A stretch of DNA of 64,000 nucleotides from Pediococcus inopinatus (GCF_002982135.1 NZ_CP019981.1:62001-126000); one strand, 5' to 3'; shown: positions 42,481 through 51,660, numbered from the stretch's first letter. Numbers and translations: made by a program. The notes: generated from the letters alone by a model not told the origin.

Positions 42481-43313
42481 ATATCTTGTATTGTGGCAAT
42501 GAAAAGATGGCAGATGGTTTGTTGATCTCAATTCTTTCGTTACTAAGAAATACCAAGCAAACACTGAATATTTATATTATGACTGCATTTATTCAAACAA
42601 ACGAAAAAAATTATTATCCACTCAGTGAAGCAACGGTAAATTTCTTAGATAGCGAAGTCAAACAAGCTAATCCAGCTAATTCAGTCACCAGACTCGATCT
42701 TACCGAACTATTTGAACAACAAGCACCAACCGCCAACATGGAAACAGTCTTTACACCTTACTGTATGTTGCGCTTATTTGCCGATTTATGTCCTAGTTTA
42801 CCCGATAAGATTTTATACTTAGATACTGACGTGATTTGTCGAAAAGATTTTAAAGCATTTTATGATCAGGATCTTACTGAACATGAAGTTGTTGGGGTGG
42901 CAGATTATTATGGCAAGTGGGTTTTTAAACACAAAAAAGGCCACTTTAGTTATATGAATTCAGGAGTTTTGTTGATGAACCTTGCGTTAATCAAGCAAAC
43001 TCAGTTATTACGCAGATGTCGTGATTTGTGTCGAACAAAGAAAATGTTCATGCCTGATCAAACGGCAATTAATAAATTAGCAGTCACTAAAAAAATTGTG
43101 CCCCGCCGCTACAATGAGCAACGACGTCTCCACAGAAATACAGTTTTCCAGCATTTCACTACGAGTTTCCGGTTATTTCCTTGGATCCATACTTTGACCG
43201 TTAAACCATGGGATGTTGAGGCGGTTCATGACAAACTAAAATTATACGAATACGATGATGTTTTAAGTGAGTACCAAGACTTGAAACCACAAATGGAGGC
43301 ACTCAAATCATGA
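42477..43313 (+). CDS. GT8 family glycosyltransferase
   Basis: A 278-residue cytosolic glycosyltransferase of the GT8 (LgtC/glycogenin-like) family. The metal-binding DxD is LYLDTDV (about residues 117-123), the SYMNSGVLLMNL block (about 160-171) and the PDQTAIN motif (about 195-201) are conserved. A UDP-glucose or UDP-galactose donor is typical. Its ATG overlaps the previous stop (ATGA), indicating coupling. The C-terminus (HTLTVKPW...) fits the H-x-x-x-x-KPW motif. Confidence 0.88.
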   Translation: MNILYCGNEKMADGLLISILSLLRNTKQTLNIYIMTAFIQTNEKNYYPLSEATVNFLDSEVKQANPANSVTRLDLTELFEQQAPTANMETVFTPYCMLRLFADLCPSLPDKILYLDTDVICRKDFKAFYDQDLTEHEVVGVADYYGKWVFKHKKGHFSYMNSGVLLMNLALIKQTQLLRRCRDLCRTKKMFMPDQTAINKLAVTKKIVPRRYNEQRRLHRNTVFQHFTTSFRLFPWIHTLTVKPWDVEAVHDKLKLYEYDDVLSEYQDLKPQMEALKS

Positions 43314-44296
43314 AAACAACTCAAGAACGACTTCCACTCTTTTTCTCTGTGGATGACCATTACGTACCATTTTTATTGGTTGCCTTAAAATCTATGATTG
43401 CCAACGCTAAGTTAGCATACAAATATGAAATTATTATTTTGCACGAAGGTATTAAAGAAGAAAATCAGAACCAAATTTCAGACTTAGCTAATGATCAATT
43501 TGATATTAAGTTTGTGTCAATGAAGGGTCAATTAGCAAGAGTAATGACAGGTAAAGAAGCAAAATTACGTGGAGACTATTTCACGTTTACAATTTTCTTC
43601 CGCCTCTTTATTGCTGATATGTTTGCCGAATATGATAAAGCCGTTTATCTTGATGCTGATATCATTGTCCCTGGGGATATTGGTGAACTTTACCAAACTG
43701 ATATCGGGGATAACTTGGTTGCGGCAACCTCAGACTTCTTTATTGGTGGCAATCCATTTTTAGCCGACTACAGTAAAAATTCTGTTGGCGTTCCTGCTGC
43801 CGACTATGTTAATTCTGGTGTTTTGATTATGAATTTGAAACAATTCCGGGCGCAAGAATTTTCTAATGAATTTTTGTACTTATATAACAAATACCATTTT
43901 GAAACCATTGCCCCAGATCAGGACTATTTAAATGCGATTGGCCAGGGACGAATTTATCATTTAGGTGATGAATGGAATGCACAAGCAGGTTATCCAGAAC
44001 GGGTAGTAGAGAATCCTAAACTAGTCCACTACAATTTATTTAATAAGCCATGGAGTTATGCGAATGTGGCCTATGGAGACTACTTCTGGAAATATGCGAA
44101 ACAAATTCCTGGCAGTTATGATGCAGCCAAGGCAATGCAAGCAGCATATACACCAGAACAAATTCAGGCTGATAAAGATAACTATAAAGGCTTAGTTGAA
44201 AATACCCAAAAGATTATCAGGTCAGGAAAAACTTTCAAAGAGCTTTATAAGCAAGATCACAAACCAAATCGGGGAGTGAATTATGCGAACGACTAA
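43310..44296 (+). CDS. GT8 family glycosyltransferase
   Basis: A 328-residue GT8 enzyme with LDADIIV (DxD, about residues 115-121), DYVNSGVLIMNL (about 165-176), PDQDYLN (about 205-211) and LVHYNLFNKPW (about 238-248). It is a different, longer protein than the preceding GT8, so two successive sugar transfers are likely. Its start overlaps the previous stop by 4 bp and its end overlaps the next gene by 14 bp. Confidence 0.9.
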   Translation: MKTTQERLPLFFSVDDHYVPFLLVALKSMIANAKLAYKYEIIILHEGIKEENQNQISDLANDQFDIKFVSMKGQLARVMTGKEAKLRGDYFTFTIFFRLFIADMFAEYDKAVYLDADIIVPGDIGELYQTDIGDNLVAATSDFFIGGNPFLADYSKNSVGVPAADYVNSGVLIMNLKQFRAQEFSNEFLYLYNKYHFETIAPDQDYLNAIGQGRIYHLGDEWNAQAGYPERVVENPKLVHYNLFNKPWSYANVAYGDYFWKYAKQIPGSYDAAKAMQAAYTPEQIQADKDNYKGLVENTQKIIRSGKTFKELYKQDHKPNRGVNYAND

Positions 44297-45155
44297 TCTA
44301 GTTCCTGGCAAACGAGAACCAGTGATTGCGAATATTCAAAAGGCTGTGGCTAAAAATCAGTTTAATGCCAAAGTCGAAGTTAGTGACGCAAAATTATCAA
44401 GTGGGCAAGAACAAGTAATCTTGTCAAACTACTTGAAACACTATAATCATTTTGGATACAAGTTTAATCATATTTTTGCTAATGAACTGTCTAGTATGGC
44501 CATTTCGCTGGTTTCTAAACAAACTAAAGTCGTGGGGCTTGAAAATATGAAGAATATTTCAGGTGGTGGAGTTGTCACGAGTAATCATTTTAATCCGATG
44601 GAAAATTTAGCGGTTCGTAAAGCGATGCGCCAAGCTGGAAAAGGGCAGATTTTTATGGTTAGTCAATTGGCCAATCTAAAGATGCCGGGAATTCTTGGAT
44701 TTATTATGACGTATTCTGATACAATTCCAATCGATGATAGTACGGATTATATGGGTCACCAGTTTCCAGACCAATTACGAGAAATTTTAGCTCAGAATCG
44801 CTTGATTTTAATTTATCCAGAGCAAGAAATGTGGTTTAATTACCGAAAACCACGGCCACCAAAGCGCGGTGCTTATTACTATGCGGCCCAGTTTAACGTG
44901 CCAATTATTTCGTGTTTTGTGGAGATTAAGGATTTAGATAAAACGGAGTCAGATTCTTTTAAAGAAGTTTCTTTTGTGTGTCACATACTAAAACCGATTT
45001 ATCCAGATCCCAGCAAAAGTGTGCGTGAAAATAGTTTGATGATGATGCATTTAGACTATGAACAAAAGTGCAATGCCTATGAAAGGGCCTACGGGAAACC
45101 CCTAACCTATGAGTTTGAATCAAGTGATATTGCGGGATGGATACCACATAAATAA
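44283..45155 (+). CDS. lysophospholipid acyltransferase family protein (PlsC-like)
   Basis: A 290-residue acyltransferase with TSNHFNPMEN (about residues 98-107; Glu where the H-x4-D motif has Asp) and LIYPEQEMWF (about 177-186). It is related to the 41650 protein but clearly diverged, giving an operon with an acyltransferase at each end. ATG 44283 lies within the preceding GT8 gene, a 14-bp overlap, behind GGGGAGTG. Together the four genes suggest synthesis of an acylated glycolipid or glycosylated membrane component; the product is inferred only. Confidence 0.82.
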   Translation: MRTTNLVPGKREPVIANIQKAVAKNQFNAKVEVSDAKLSSGQEQVILSNYLKHYNHFGYKFNHIFANELSSMAISLVSKQTKVVGLENMKNISGGGVVTSNHFNPMENLAVRKAMRQAGKGQIFMVSQLANLKMPGILGFIMTYSDTIPIDDSTDYMGHQFPDQLREILAQNRLILIYPEQEMWFNYRKPRPPKRGAYYYAAQFNVPIISCFVEIKDLDKTESDSFKEVSFVCHILKPIYPDPSKSVRENSLMMMHLDYEQKCNAYERAYGKPLTYEFESSDIAGWIPHK

Positions 45156-45157
45156 AT

Positions 45158-45194
45158 TAAAAACGCCTCTGAATTTAATTCAGAGACGTTTTTT
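45158..45194. terminator. bidirectional terminator
   Basis: AAAAACGCCTCTGAATT pairs with AATTCAGAGACGTTTTT (one mismatch) between the operon and the convergent TetR gene. Confidence 0.88.
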
Positions 45195-45205
45195 GAATTT
45201 TACAC

Positions 45206-45841
45206 TTAATAGCTCAGGGCTTTGACTAAAGCGGTGATCGCATGATCAGTACTCGTTTCGGAGAGTTGTTGATCAAAATATAAGTAGCCAAGAATTGCGC
45301 CGCCGGTGATTGACCACATGGTTTTGAGAATCTCGATGTTGGACCAATCCACGATCAAATGGCTAGCCTTTAAGGAATCAAGTTGTTGGTTGATCCGATG
45401 CCAATAAGCACCAGTGAATTCGGTAGTAAGTTGCGTACGAACTTCTTGATCATATAGCATTTCGGAAACGAGAATTTTAATAACTTTTGAGTTTTGTTTT
45501 AAAAAAGCGAAGCGATCCTGAACTAATGCGGTAATGAAGGCATTCAAGGATGGATAAACTTTTGTCAGCTGGGTTTTTACAAAGGTATCCATGCTGGCTG
45601 GAAAGAAGCTTTGCATCACTGGTGTCACAATGGCGTGAAGTAAGCCACGTTTGTTCACAAATTTATTGAAAATATTGCCTTCAGCGACGCCAGCCTTTTC
45701 TGCAATCTCTTTGGTACTCGTGTTGGCATAGCCTTTCTCTGCAAAGACGTCGATGGCAGCAGCTAAGATTTTAATTTGTTTATCTGTCATGTTGTCAAAG
45801 GCATGAGCGTCTTCAAAAAGTTTTCGTTCAGAATTAGTCAC
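45206..45841 (-). CDS. TetR/AcrR family regulator
   Basis: A 211-residue repressor type. The helix-turn-helix spans about residues 22-66 (TSTKEIAEKAGVAEGNIFNKF). The remaining ~140 residues form the ligand domain. GTG 45841 is the start, with AAAGGGG 8 nt upstream. The gene converges on the acyltransferase-GT8 operon, and both have the TTGAGTG-N3-ACTTAA operator at their promoters, which makes it the likely repressor of that operon and of itself. Confidence 0.88.
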   Translation of the reverse strand: MTNSERKLFEDAHAFDNMTDKQIKILAAAIDVFAEKGYANTSTKEIAEKAGVAEGNIFNKFVNKRGLLHAIVTPVMQSFFPASMDTFVKTQLTKVYPSLNAFITALVQDRFAFLKQNSKVIKILVSEMLYDQEVRTQLTTEFTGAYWHRINQQLDSLKASHLIVDWSNIEILKTMWSITGGAILGYLYFDQQLSETSTDHAITALVKALSY

Positions 45842-45893
45842 GGTATGGCCCCTTTAGAATTGTTCGTAAATTTTATGTCGTGCAAGCGAGTGT

Positions 45894-45909
45894 TTAAGTT
45901 ACCACTCAA
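45894..45909. promoter_or_regulatory. TetR-type operator, copy in front of the regulator gene
   Basis: The minus strand reads TTGAGTGGTAACTTAA, 13 of 16 identical to 41649-41664. A TTAAAC-16-TAAAAT promoter on the minus strand overlaps it. Confidence 0.6.
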
Positions 45910-45943
45910 AGTCGAGTATACGGTGTTGGGTTAATTTGTCAAT

Positions 45944-45970
45944 GGTTAGAAGAAAGATAAGGTAACGTTT
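45944..45970. repeat. 27-bp target-site duplication, left copy
   Basis: This 27-bp sequence recurs exactly at 47550-47576, flanking the IS1202-type element. Long duplications of this size are characteristic of the IS1202 group. Confidence 0.9.
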
Positions 45971-47549
45971 GTGTTGTTCGCCAGTGATAATGTCTTAACT
46001 AATTGGTCAGCAAAAATGTCTCGCAAATATGTTTCACCTCCGGCAAAATAGTTAATGGAGGTGGACAACATGAGAAAGGTTGTTTTAACAGTGAAAGAAG
46101 ACCACAAATATCAAGTAATTCAGCAAGTAGTTAATGAACGAAAGAATCGTTGTCGAGCTAGTATTGAATTAAATCTATCATTACGACAAATTGATCGATT
46201 AATAATCAAATATCGAACTAAGGGTAAATCTAGCTTTGTGCATGGCAATACTGGCAAAAAGCCACAGAATAAGATCTCAACCAAACAAATCAATCGAATT
46301 ATTAAGCTGTATGAAACTGATTACCAAGGCTTCAATATTTCCCATTTCTATGAGTTTTTATTAAGTAGAGAAGGTATTCAAGTTTCTGAATCAACTTTAC
46401 GACGAATACTTAGAACCCATCGGGTTCTGTCACCCAAAGCTCATCACAATACCAAAAGACAAATACGCAAAGAATTAAAGCTCAAGGAACAACGGCAGGC
46501 TTTGTCTAAACGTGACGAAAAGACCTTACAAGTTGTTGAACCAGTGGAAGCAATAAAGGCTCATCCGTCACGCGCTAGGAAAAAATTTGCCGGTGAACTT
46601 ATTCAGATGGATGCCTCGGTTGAGCTCTGGTTCGGCAATACAAAGACTTATCTACATGCGCGATTGATGATTATAGTGGTGCGATTGTTGGCGCCTACTT
46701 TGATACCGAAGAAACGTTAAACGCTTATTATCAAGTTATGGCTCAAATATTGACTTCTTTTGGAATCCCGTATGAGATTTTAACAGACCGAAGAACGGTT
46801 TTTAACTCAAACAAAAAAGCAGATTCTCCAACGAAGGAAAACCCACTCACTCAATTCGGTTATGCGTGTAAGTCACTGGGAACCAAACTCTCAGTGACTA
46901 GCATACCGCAAACCAAAGGCAGAATTGAACGCCTTTTTGAAACACTACAAAGCCGACTTTTAAATGAACTTAAACTAGCAAATACAACGACAATTGAGCA
47001 AGCTAACGACTTCCTCAACCCATTTGTAAAAGAATTCAATCAAAAGTTTGCTTTACCTATTAAAATTAACACGAGTGGCTTTGACAAACAACTTACATCT
47101 TCAGAAATTGATCAGATTTTAATCACAACTCGAGAGCGCTCAATTTCATCTGGTCACACTGTCAAATTAAATAATCAGGAATATCAATTATTTGAATCAG
47201 ATAAGCTAGTTTGTTTAAAACCACGAACTAAGGTCTTAATCGTTAAAACTTTAACTGGTAAGCTTTACGCTACTACAGATGCAGATCAAATATTTGATTT
47301 ACATCCGCTTGCAGATCATGACTTAGTTTCGCCAGCTTTCGAGGTTATTATTGAAAAACCATCTAATATGGCCCCAAAGAACAAGAAGCCCAAGGCTTCT
47401 ATGAACCACCCATGGAGGAGAGCCAATTATCGCGACTATTTGCGTACAATTGGGTATTCCGAAAAAGGAGCAAATCATATGGCATATGAGATTTAAATTT
47501 GACAAGGATGTTCAATGATTATTGAGACATTTTTCCTTACCGATTGACA
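45971..47549 (+). mobile_element. IS1202-group (ISNCY) insertion sequence, inactive copy
   Basis: A 1579-bp element bounded by perfect 27-bp direct repeats (45944-45970 and 47550-47576). The ends are imperfect inverted repeats with TGT at the tip and ATGTCT about 20 bp inside. It lies between the TetR regulator and the 47845 gene. The transposase is frameshifted, so this copy cannot move on its own, yet the perfect duplication suggests that it arrived recently. Confidence 0.88.
46070..47496 (+). pseudogene. IS1202-group transposase, one frameshift
   Basis: ATG 46070 (ribosome site GGAGGTGG) starts a helix-turn-helix region (residues ~20-70) followed by a DDE core: first Asp in IQMDASVELW, then a -1 shift near 46657-46665, after which the other frame continues with IDDYSGAIVGAYFD, the second Asp in ILTDRRTVF and the Glu in KGRIERLFE. 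A single missing base explains the break; joined, the protein is ~475 residues. The C-terminal region is basic. Confidence 0.88.
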
Positions 47550-47576
47550 GGTTAGAAGAAAGATAAGGTAACGTTT
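47550..47576. repeat. 27-bp target-site duplication, right copy
   Basis: Identical to 45944-45970; it marks the right boundary of the IS1202-type element. Confidence 0.9.
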
Positions 47577-47699
47577 GGTAACAAACTGCTGATTTTGAAA
47601 TCGCTTGAAGCATTAGTGAACAAAAGTAAGTAATGATATTAAAGGCATGTGCTAGATAAAAACGACGGTGAAAATTAGTTTGGAAAAATTGTGAATATG

Positions 47700-47738
47700 A
47701 ATCCTACCACAATAGTGTTGTGATGGGATTTTTTATTT
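47700..47738 (+). terminator. terminator
   Basis: AATCCTACCACAA pairs with TTGTGATGGGATT (two mismatches or wobbles) and ends in TTTTTT. It precedes the promoter of the next gene; no gene lies between it and the IS. Confidence 0.7.
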
Positions 47739-47760
47739 TAAAAATTAATTTTACTTTCTA

Positions 47761-47789
47761 TTGTTAATTTGGATAAAGGGTGCTATGAT
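47761..47789 (+). promoter_or_regulatory. promoter
   Basis: TTGTTA (47761-47766), a 17-bp spacer and TATGAT (47784-47789), 55 bp before the 47845 gene. Confidence 0.65.
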
Positions 47790-47844
47790 ATCAGTGTAAT
47801 ATCAAGTAAGCGATTTTAGTAGTAAATTATGGGGAGATTTTATT

Positions 47845-48432
47845 ATGTATATGACTCCAGCATCAGCATTTAAAATGGTTAATAGTTTTTCGACCGATAA
47901 AGTGAAGGCCGTGACAGAGTCCTTCACCTCAATGAGAATTCTGGTTGGTGGGAAAGAGTATCCTCCGTTTCCAAAGAAAGCAAATAGTGAAATGGTCAAA
48001 ATTGGGAGAAGCTTTCTCGGATTACCGGCAGCGACGATCGTTGAGTTTACCAAAGATGAAATGAAAATTCACAATGAAAAAGATCAGGTTGTTAAAAACG
48101 AAAAAATTAGGGATTTTCAAAATGTGCAATTTGGCGTGATTCGAAAAATGGGATTTGCGGCACGAGTTCCATTCCTTACTAGTGCAATGACCATCGCAAT
48201 CAAGATGCAAGACCAGAGTTATTATATTTTGAACTCTGATTTTACACCGTTTAAAGAATTGGTCGCCCTATTTAAGGCCCAATCGGTTAATGTTGAAGAT
48301 CCTTTTAACATTGCGTCGTTACCAAGTAATGAAAAACGAGATGAGTATTTTAACAAAAATTATGAGGAACTCTGCAAAGGCACGAATTATCCCGTGTCGT
48401 ATGGTTCAAACTATGGTGTGAAAGGTTTTTAA
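47845..48432 (+). CDS. unknown cytosolic protein
   Basis: A 195-residue protein without signal peptide or membrane segments. It starts at ATG 47845 behind GGGGAG; a second ATG lies two codons on. It has mixed alpha/beta composition (VKAVTESFTSMRILVGGKEYPPF; SYYILNSDFTPFKELVALF) and no motif I recognise. The last 30 residues are rich in Tyr, Asn and Gly. It lies 31 bp before the CPBP protease gene on the same strand and may be co-transcribed. Confidence 0.7.
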   Translation: MYMTPASAFKMVNSFSTDKVKAVTESFTSMRILVGGKEYPPFPKKANSEMVKIGRSFLGLPAATIVEFTKDEMKIHNEKDQVVKNEKIRDFQNVQFGVIRKMGFAARVPFLTSAMTIAIKMQDQSYYILNSDFTPFKELVALFKAQSVNVEDPFNIASLPSNEKRDEYFNKNYEELCKGTNYPVSYGSNYGVKGF

Positions 48433-48463
48433 TCGAGATTTGATTTTTGGGGGGGAGTGGCTT

Positions 48464-49681
48464 ATGACTAATAATTTATCAGTAAAATACGTACGGGTGT
48501 TAAAACAATGGTACCTCTGGCAATTGGTGGTCGCGTTTGTAGCATTCTGTTTGACCTTTTTCTGGGAACCATTTGGACCGACGCGATTGGTTGAAGTGGT
48601 TTTGGGATTGGCAACAGTGATTTTGGGCATTGGCATTCCTTTCGAGAAGCCTTTAAGAACTGATCAAAAGTTGAGAAGCGGACTTAGAAAATGTAATTAT
48701 TATTTTCAGTCAATCATTCAATTATTGTTATTACCACTCGGATTAGCAGCGATTGTTTTGATCTTTCATAAGGTTTTGCTTCTTAATTATCCGTTTCTGG
48801 CGATTTTAGCTTTGCTGTATTTATTAATTATGTATCTACCTGTTGCGTACTATGTGCTTGTCAATATTCAGTCTTATATTGGTCGAATTATTTTGGTCAC
48901 GATCATCATTTTTGAAGCGTTGGGGTCTGGATCCGTGCTTGCATTAATGTACACCCGGGAACATGAAATTGGTTCTGTTTTACAGACGATTGATATGAGC
49001 GGGGTGGTAAATGCGTTTGCTTTTATAATTACAGTCGGATTTTTGATGTATTTATGGGGCTTTAAGCTACCGGGATTTCGAATTTCGCGAAATGTAAATT
49101 GGTTAATTCTGAGTTTCGTCCTTGTGTTGTTGTTAGCAATTGTGGTTTGGAACGCCTTTGGTTCTGGAGACAAACTTTCGAATATGTTTACGAGTTTTGA
49201 TTTTACACTGGGACATTTTAGTTTGAAAGTAATTTTGAGTGCACTTGAGACTGTTTCTGAAGAATGGGCCTTTCGGTTTGCTGTATTATTTCTAAGCTTA
49301 AAAGCGTTTAGCAAACGAAAAAATCAGCTAGTTTGGGTGATTGTCATTAATGGTGTTTTATTTGGATTGTGGCATTCCTCTAATTTACTTGCGGGCCAAG
49401 CCATAAATGCTACCTTGAATCAAATGGTATTTGCTGTGGGAATGGGGATGCTGTTTGCGGCTGTTTATCTATACACACAGAGCATTGCAGTAACCATGGT
49501 TGTCCATTTTCTTTTGGATGTCTTTTCCTTTTCATATGCGAATGGGAACTTCTTAATGGCTAGCCCGGATGACATTGGCTGGGTAGAAACCTGGATTTTG
49601 TTGATTGTTGTTGTGGCAGTGGCACTATTCTTAGTCACCGGTAAACGAAAACTAGCAATTCAAAAATCGTTAGTTTATTGA
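48464..49681 (+). CDS. CPBP family intramembrane glutamic endopeptidase
   Basis: A 405-residue protein with about 10 hydrophobic segments. The C-terminal CPBP (Abi) domain shows the three motifs: SEEWAFR (Glu-Glu and Arg, about residues 266-272), FGLWHSSN (about 301-308) and HFLLDVFS (about 348-355). The family includes Rce1-like proteases and bacteriocin-immunity proteins. ATG 48464 has GGGGGGGAG 8 nt upstream; a frame extending to 48440 lacks such a site. Substrate unknown; no bacteriocin gene is visible nearby. Confidence 0.88.
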   Translation: MTNNLSVKYVRVLKQWYLWQLVVAFVAFCLTFFWEPFGPTRLVEVVLGLATVILGIGIPFEKPLRTDQKLRSGLRKCNYYFQSIIQLLLLPLGLAAIVLIFHKVLLLNYPFLAILALLYLLIMYLPVAYYVLVNIQSYIGRIILVTIIIFEALGSGSVLALMYTREHEIGSVLQTIDMSGVVNAFAFIITVGFLMYLWGFKLPGFRISRNVNWLILSFVLVLLLAIVVWNAFGSGDKLSNMFTSFDFTLGHFSLKVILSALETVSEEWAFRFAVLFLSLKAFSKRKNQLVWVIVINGVLFGLWHSSNLLAGQAINATLNQMVFAVGMGMLFAAVYLYTQSIAVTMVVHFLLDVFSFSYANGNFLMASPDDIGWVETWILLIVVVAVALFLVTGKRKLAIQKSLVY

Positions 49682-49715
49682 AACGCTTAACGAGTAACCT
49701 GTGGGGAATCTAAAT

Positions 49716-49919
49716 ATGTTAACTTTGAAACTGATCGGAATTGCCGTGATCTTACTAGCTTGTTGGCAGTTCTACGCCGTTAGAAAATCGTTTTTAAATT
49801 TGAAAAATAATGCTAATCAAGGAACGTCAGTATTTATTGGGTTTGCGCTTTGGTCAGGTTTGTTTTTCGGGATTATTTTGTTAGTCGTTGGCTTAGGAGC
49901 ACTCTTTTCGTGGTTTTAA
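49716..49919 (+). CDS. small two-helix membrane protein, paralogue of the 10107 gene
   Basis: A 67-residue protein with two membrane segments (about residues 4-20 and 40-65). It shares the WQFYAV, GTSVF, FALW and FFG...VGLGAL positions with the 64-residue protein at 10107-10301. ATG 49716 is chosen because GTGGGGAATC lies ahead and because the starts then align. It is 34 bp behind the CPBP gene. Function unknown; two separate copies in one 64-kb window suggest a genuine family. Confidence 0.72.
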   Translation: MLTLKLIGIAVILLACWQFYAVRKSFLNLKNNANQGTSVFIGFALWSGLFFGIILLVVGLGALFSWF

Positions 49920-49927
49920 ATGCATAG

Positions 49928-49963
49928 TAAAATACCTTTCCAATTTAGTTGGAAAAGTATTTT
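49928..49963. terminator. bidirectional terminator
   Basis: AAAATACCTTTCCAA pairs with TTGGAAAAGTATTTT around a short loop, between convergent genes. Confidence 0.82.
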
Positions 49964-49996
49964 TAGTTTCGGAAACTATTTAATTGATTGCAGAGA

Positions 49997-51175
49997 TTAG
50001 AAATAGTCCGCCAAAATCGGTTTTTGTTGAATGAATAAATTGTCTAGTTTAGCTAATTTTTCGGCATCAGCTGCGATCTGCCCAAATGCACGTTGAGCGG
50101 CTAATGAACGATAGCCAAAAACGGCTTTTGTGAATTGTTGAATTGTGAAGGTTGGGACAGCCTCTTTTAACTCTGAGTCATATTCAATCCCCGTTTTTCC
50201 AGCGGTTACCGAAATTGTCCAAGTGCCCTGATTTTGTTCCAGTGTTTCATCCAAAATATTAAAACTAACTGGCTTGAAGTCAGTTTGTGCAAAGGGATAT
50301 TTGGCAAGAAATGCCTGCAGGTTCACAATCCGACCCATCATGTATGGCTGCGTCGTTACCTTTAGGGCGTAAGGATCAGCCAATAAATCACCCTGGTAAT
50401 TAGGATTAGCATTTTCAAACGTGTAACTTTGATAGCCAGCGCCGTGTTTGAATACAAAACTTAAAAGGGATTGATAACTAGCTGGGGTGAGATGGACAAA
50501 TTCTTGAACATGAAATTCATCGGCAGTTCTTGTGTAAATGAGATATCCAGTCACGGTTTGTTGATCGTCCTCAAAATAGGCAACTTGCCATTCGGGATGC
50601 TTTTCAGTTAAGTAGTGCCACCACCAATCAGCCCGAATTAATCCGCCATTTTGACTGAGGGGAGAACTAAGGTAGGCTTCTTGAATCAACGGAATGGCTT
50701 TGGCTAAACTAGTTCGGCGGACATGGCCGGTTTTGCTTGGCCGCACCCGAGGGAGTTTGTCGCCATCAATTTGATAAAGTTGGTGATCAAAAAGTTGTTC
50801 ATAGCCGAATTTACGATAATAGGCAAACGAGAAGGGTGCCAAATAAGACAACACAACGTCATTTTCATACATATCGCTAAGCGCCGTTTTCATGAGCGTA
50901 CCAGCCGCCCCTTTACCCGAGTATTCAGGAACGCTCATGACGTCGGTGATGCCGTTCATCAGAAAGGCTTGGCCATGAAAGTTTACTTTATATGGCATGC
51001 TGAAGAGGCCACTGACTAGATCGTGGTTTTCATAAATGCCATAAGGGATGCCATGATCGAAGCGAGTGGACCAAAATTGTTTGCGAAAGTCGCTGTCTGA
51101 TTTATTAAATGCATAGAGATATAAATCATAAAGCGCAGATTTTGCAGATTGATCGAGCACAAAACGTGATTTCAT
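49997..51175 (-). CDS. Eis-family GNAT N-acetyltransferase
   Basis: A 392-residue protein with two GNAT-like domains (residues ~1-130 and ~150-280) and a C-terminal SCP2-like domain (~290-392), the Eis architecture. Acetyl-CoA-binding VMSVPEYSGKGAAGTLM (about residues 77-93) and YYRKFGYE (about 114-121) are visible, and the protein ends in Phe, whose carboxylate acts as base in Eis. ATG 51175 follows GGAGG; a longer frame lacks a ribosome site. Eis enzymes acetylate amines such as aminoglycosides or lysines; the substrate here is unknown. Confidence 0.85.
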   Translation of the reverse strand: MKSRFVLDQSAKSALYDLYLYAFNKSDSDFRKQFWSTRFDHGIPYGIYENHDLVSGLFSMPYKVNFHGQAFLMNGITDVMSVPEYSGKGAAGTLMKTALSDMYENDVVLSYLAPFSFAYYRKFGYEQLFDHQLYQIDGDKLPRVRPSKTGHVRRTSLAKAIPLIQEAYLSSPLSQNGGLIRADWWWHYLTEKHPEWQVAYFEDDQQTVTGYLIYTRTADEFHVQEFVHLTPASYQSLLSFVFKHGAGYQSYTFENANPNYQGDLLADPYALKVTTQPYMMGRIVNLQAFLAKYPFAQTDFKPVSFNILDETLEQNQGTWTISVTAGKTGIEYDSELKEAVPTFTIQQFTKAVFGYRSLAAQRAFGQIAADAEKLAKLDNLFIQQKPILADYF

Positions 51176-51310
51176 AGGAACCTCCGTGGTTAGTTGATAC
51201 CCTAATTCTAGCATAATTAGCAGTGGTATAGACAGATTTAAAATTTAAAATTATGAGTTAAGTTTTAGTAGGAAAGCGTTCAAATTAGATTTAATGATCT
51301 ATTTGAGTTT

Positions 51311-51460
51311 CGCTACAACGTTGGTGCTGGGGCCGTGTGGGGTCGCTTACGAGCTAACTTCTGTCCAGAAGTGGATCTCTCCAGTCTCCCATGTCTCTAG
51401 GCGATAAATCGCCAAGTGACATCGACACACTCTTGCACCAACGTCTCCGCTACACCTGTC
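51311..51460. repeat. intergenic repeat with inverted ends, copy 1
   Basis: ACGTTGGTGC (51318-51327) and GCACCAACGT (51435-51444) form inverted ends around hairpins ACTTC/GAAGT (51357-51372) and GGCGAT/ATCGCC (51400-51413). The segment GGTGCTGGGGCCGTGTGG recurs in diverged form in copy 2 (read from its minus strand). No gene is seen. Confidence 0.6.
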
Positions 51461-51547
51461 TTATCTAATTTATGAAATAACTTTTCTTACTAAAAATTTA
51501 CATTAAAGATTAAAAATAGAATTAATCGATTGTAATGGACGTTTATA

Positions 51548-51660
51548 AATAGGCGAAGTAGAGGTGTTGGCGTGAGAGGCCGGAAAGATTCACTTTTTGC
51601 GAGTAGCAAAAGTTAGATTGGAGGCGAGCCCACACGTCCCTAGCAAACACCAGAACGGAG
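51548..51660. repeat. intergenic repeat, copy 2 (inverted, diverged)
   Basis: AGGTGTTGGCGTG and CACACGTCCCTAGCAAACACC are the related outer parts, enclosing an ACTTTTTGC/GCAAAAGT hairpin near 51590-51611. The minus strand resembles copy 1 (GGTGTTTGCTAGGGACGTGT against GGTGCTGGGGCCGTGT). The gap 51176-51699 holds only these repeats. Confidence 0.5.

Noticed and set aside
48874..49314. A 146-codon frame antisense to the CPBP gene
   Set aside because: It is a shadow of the protease gene, with no ribosome site and no domain.
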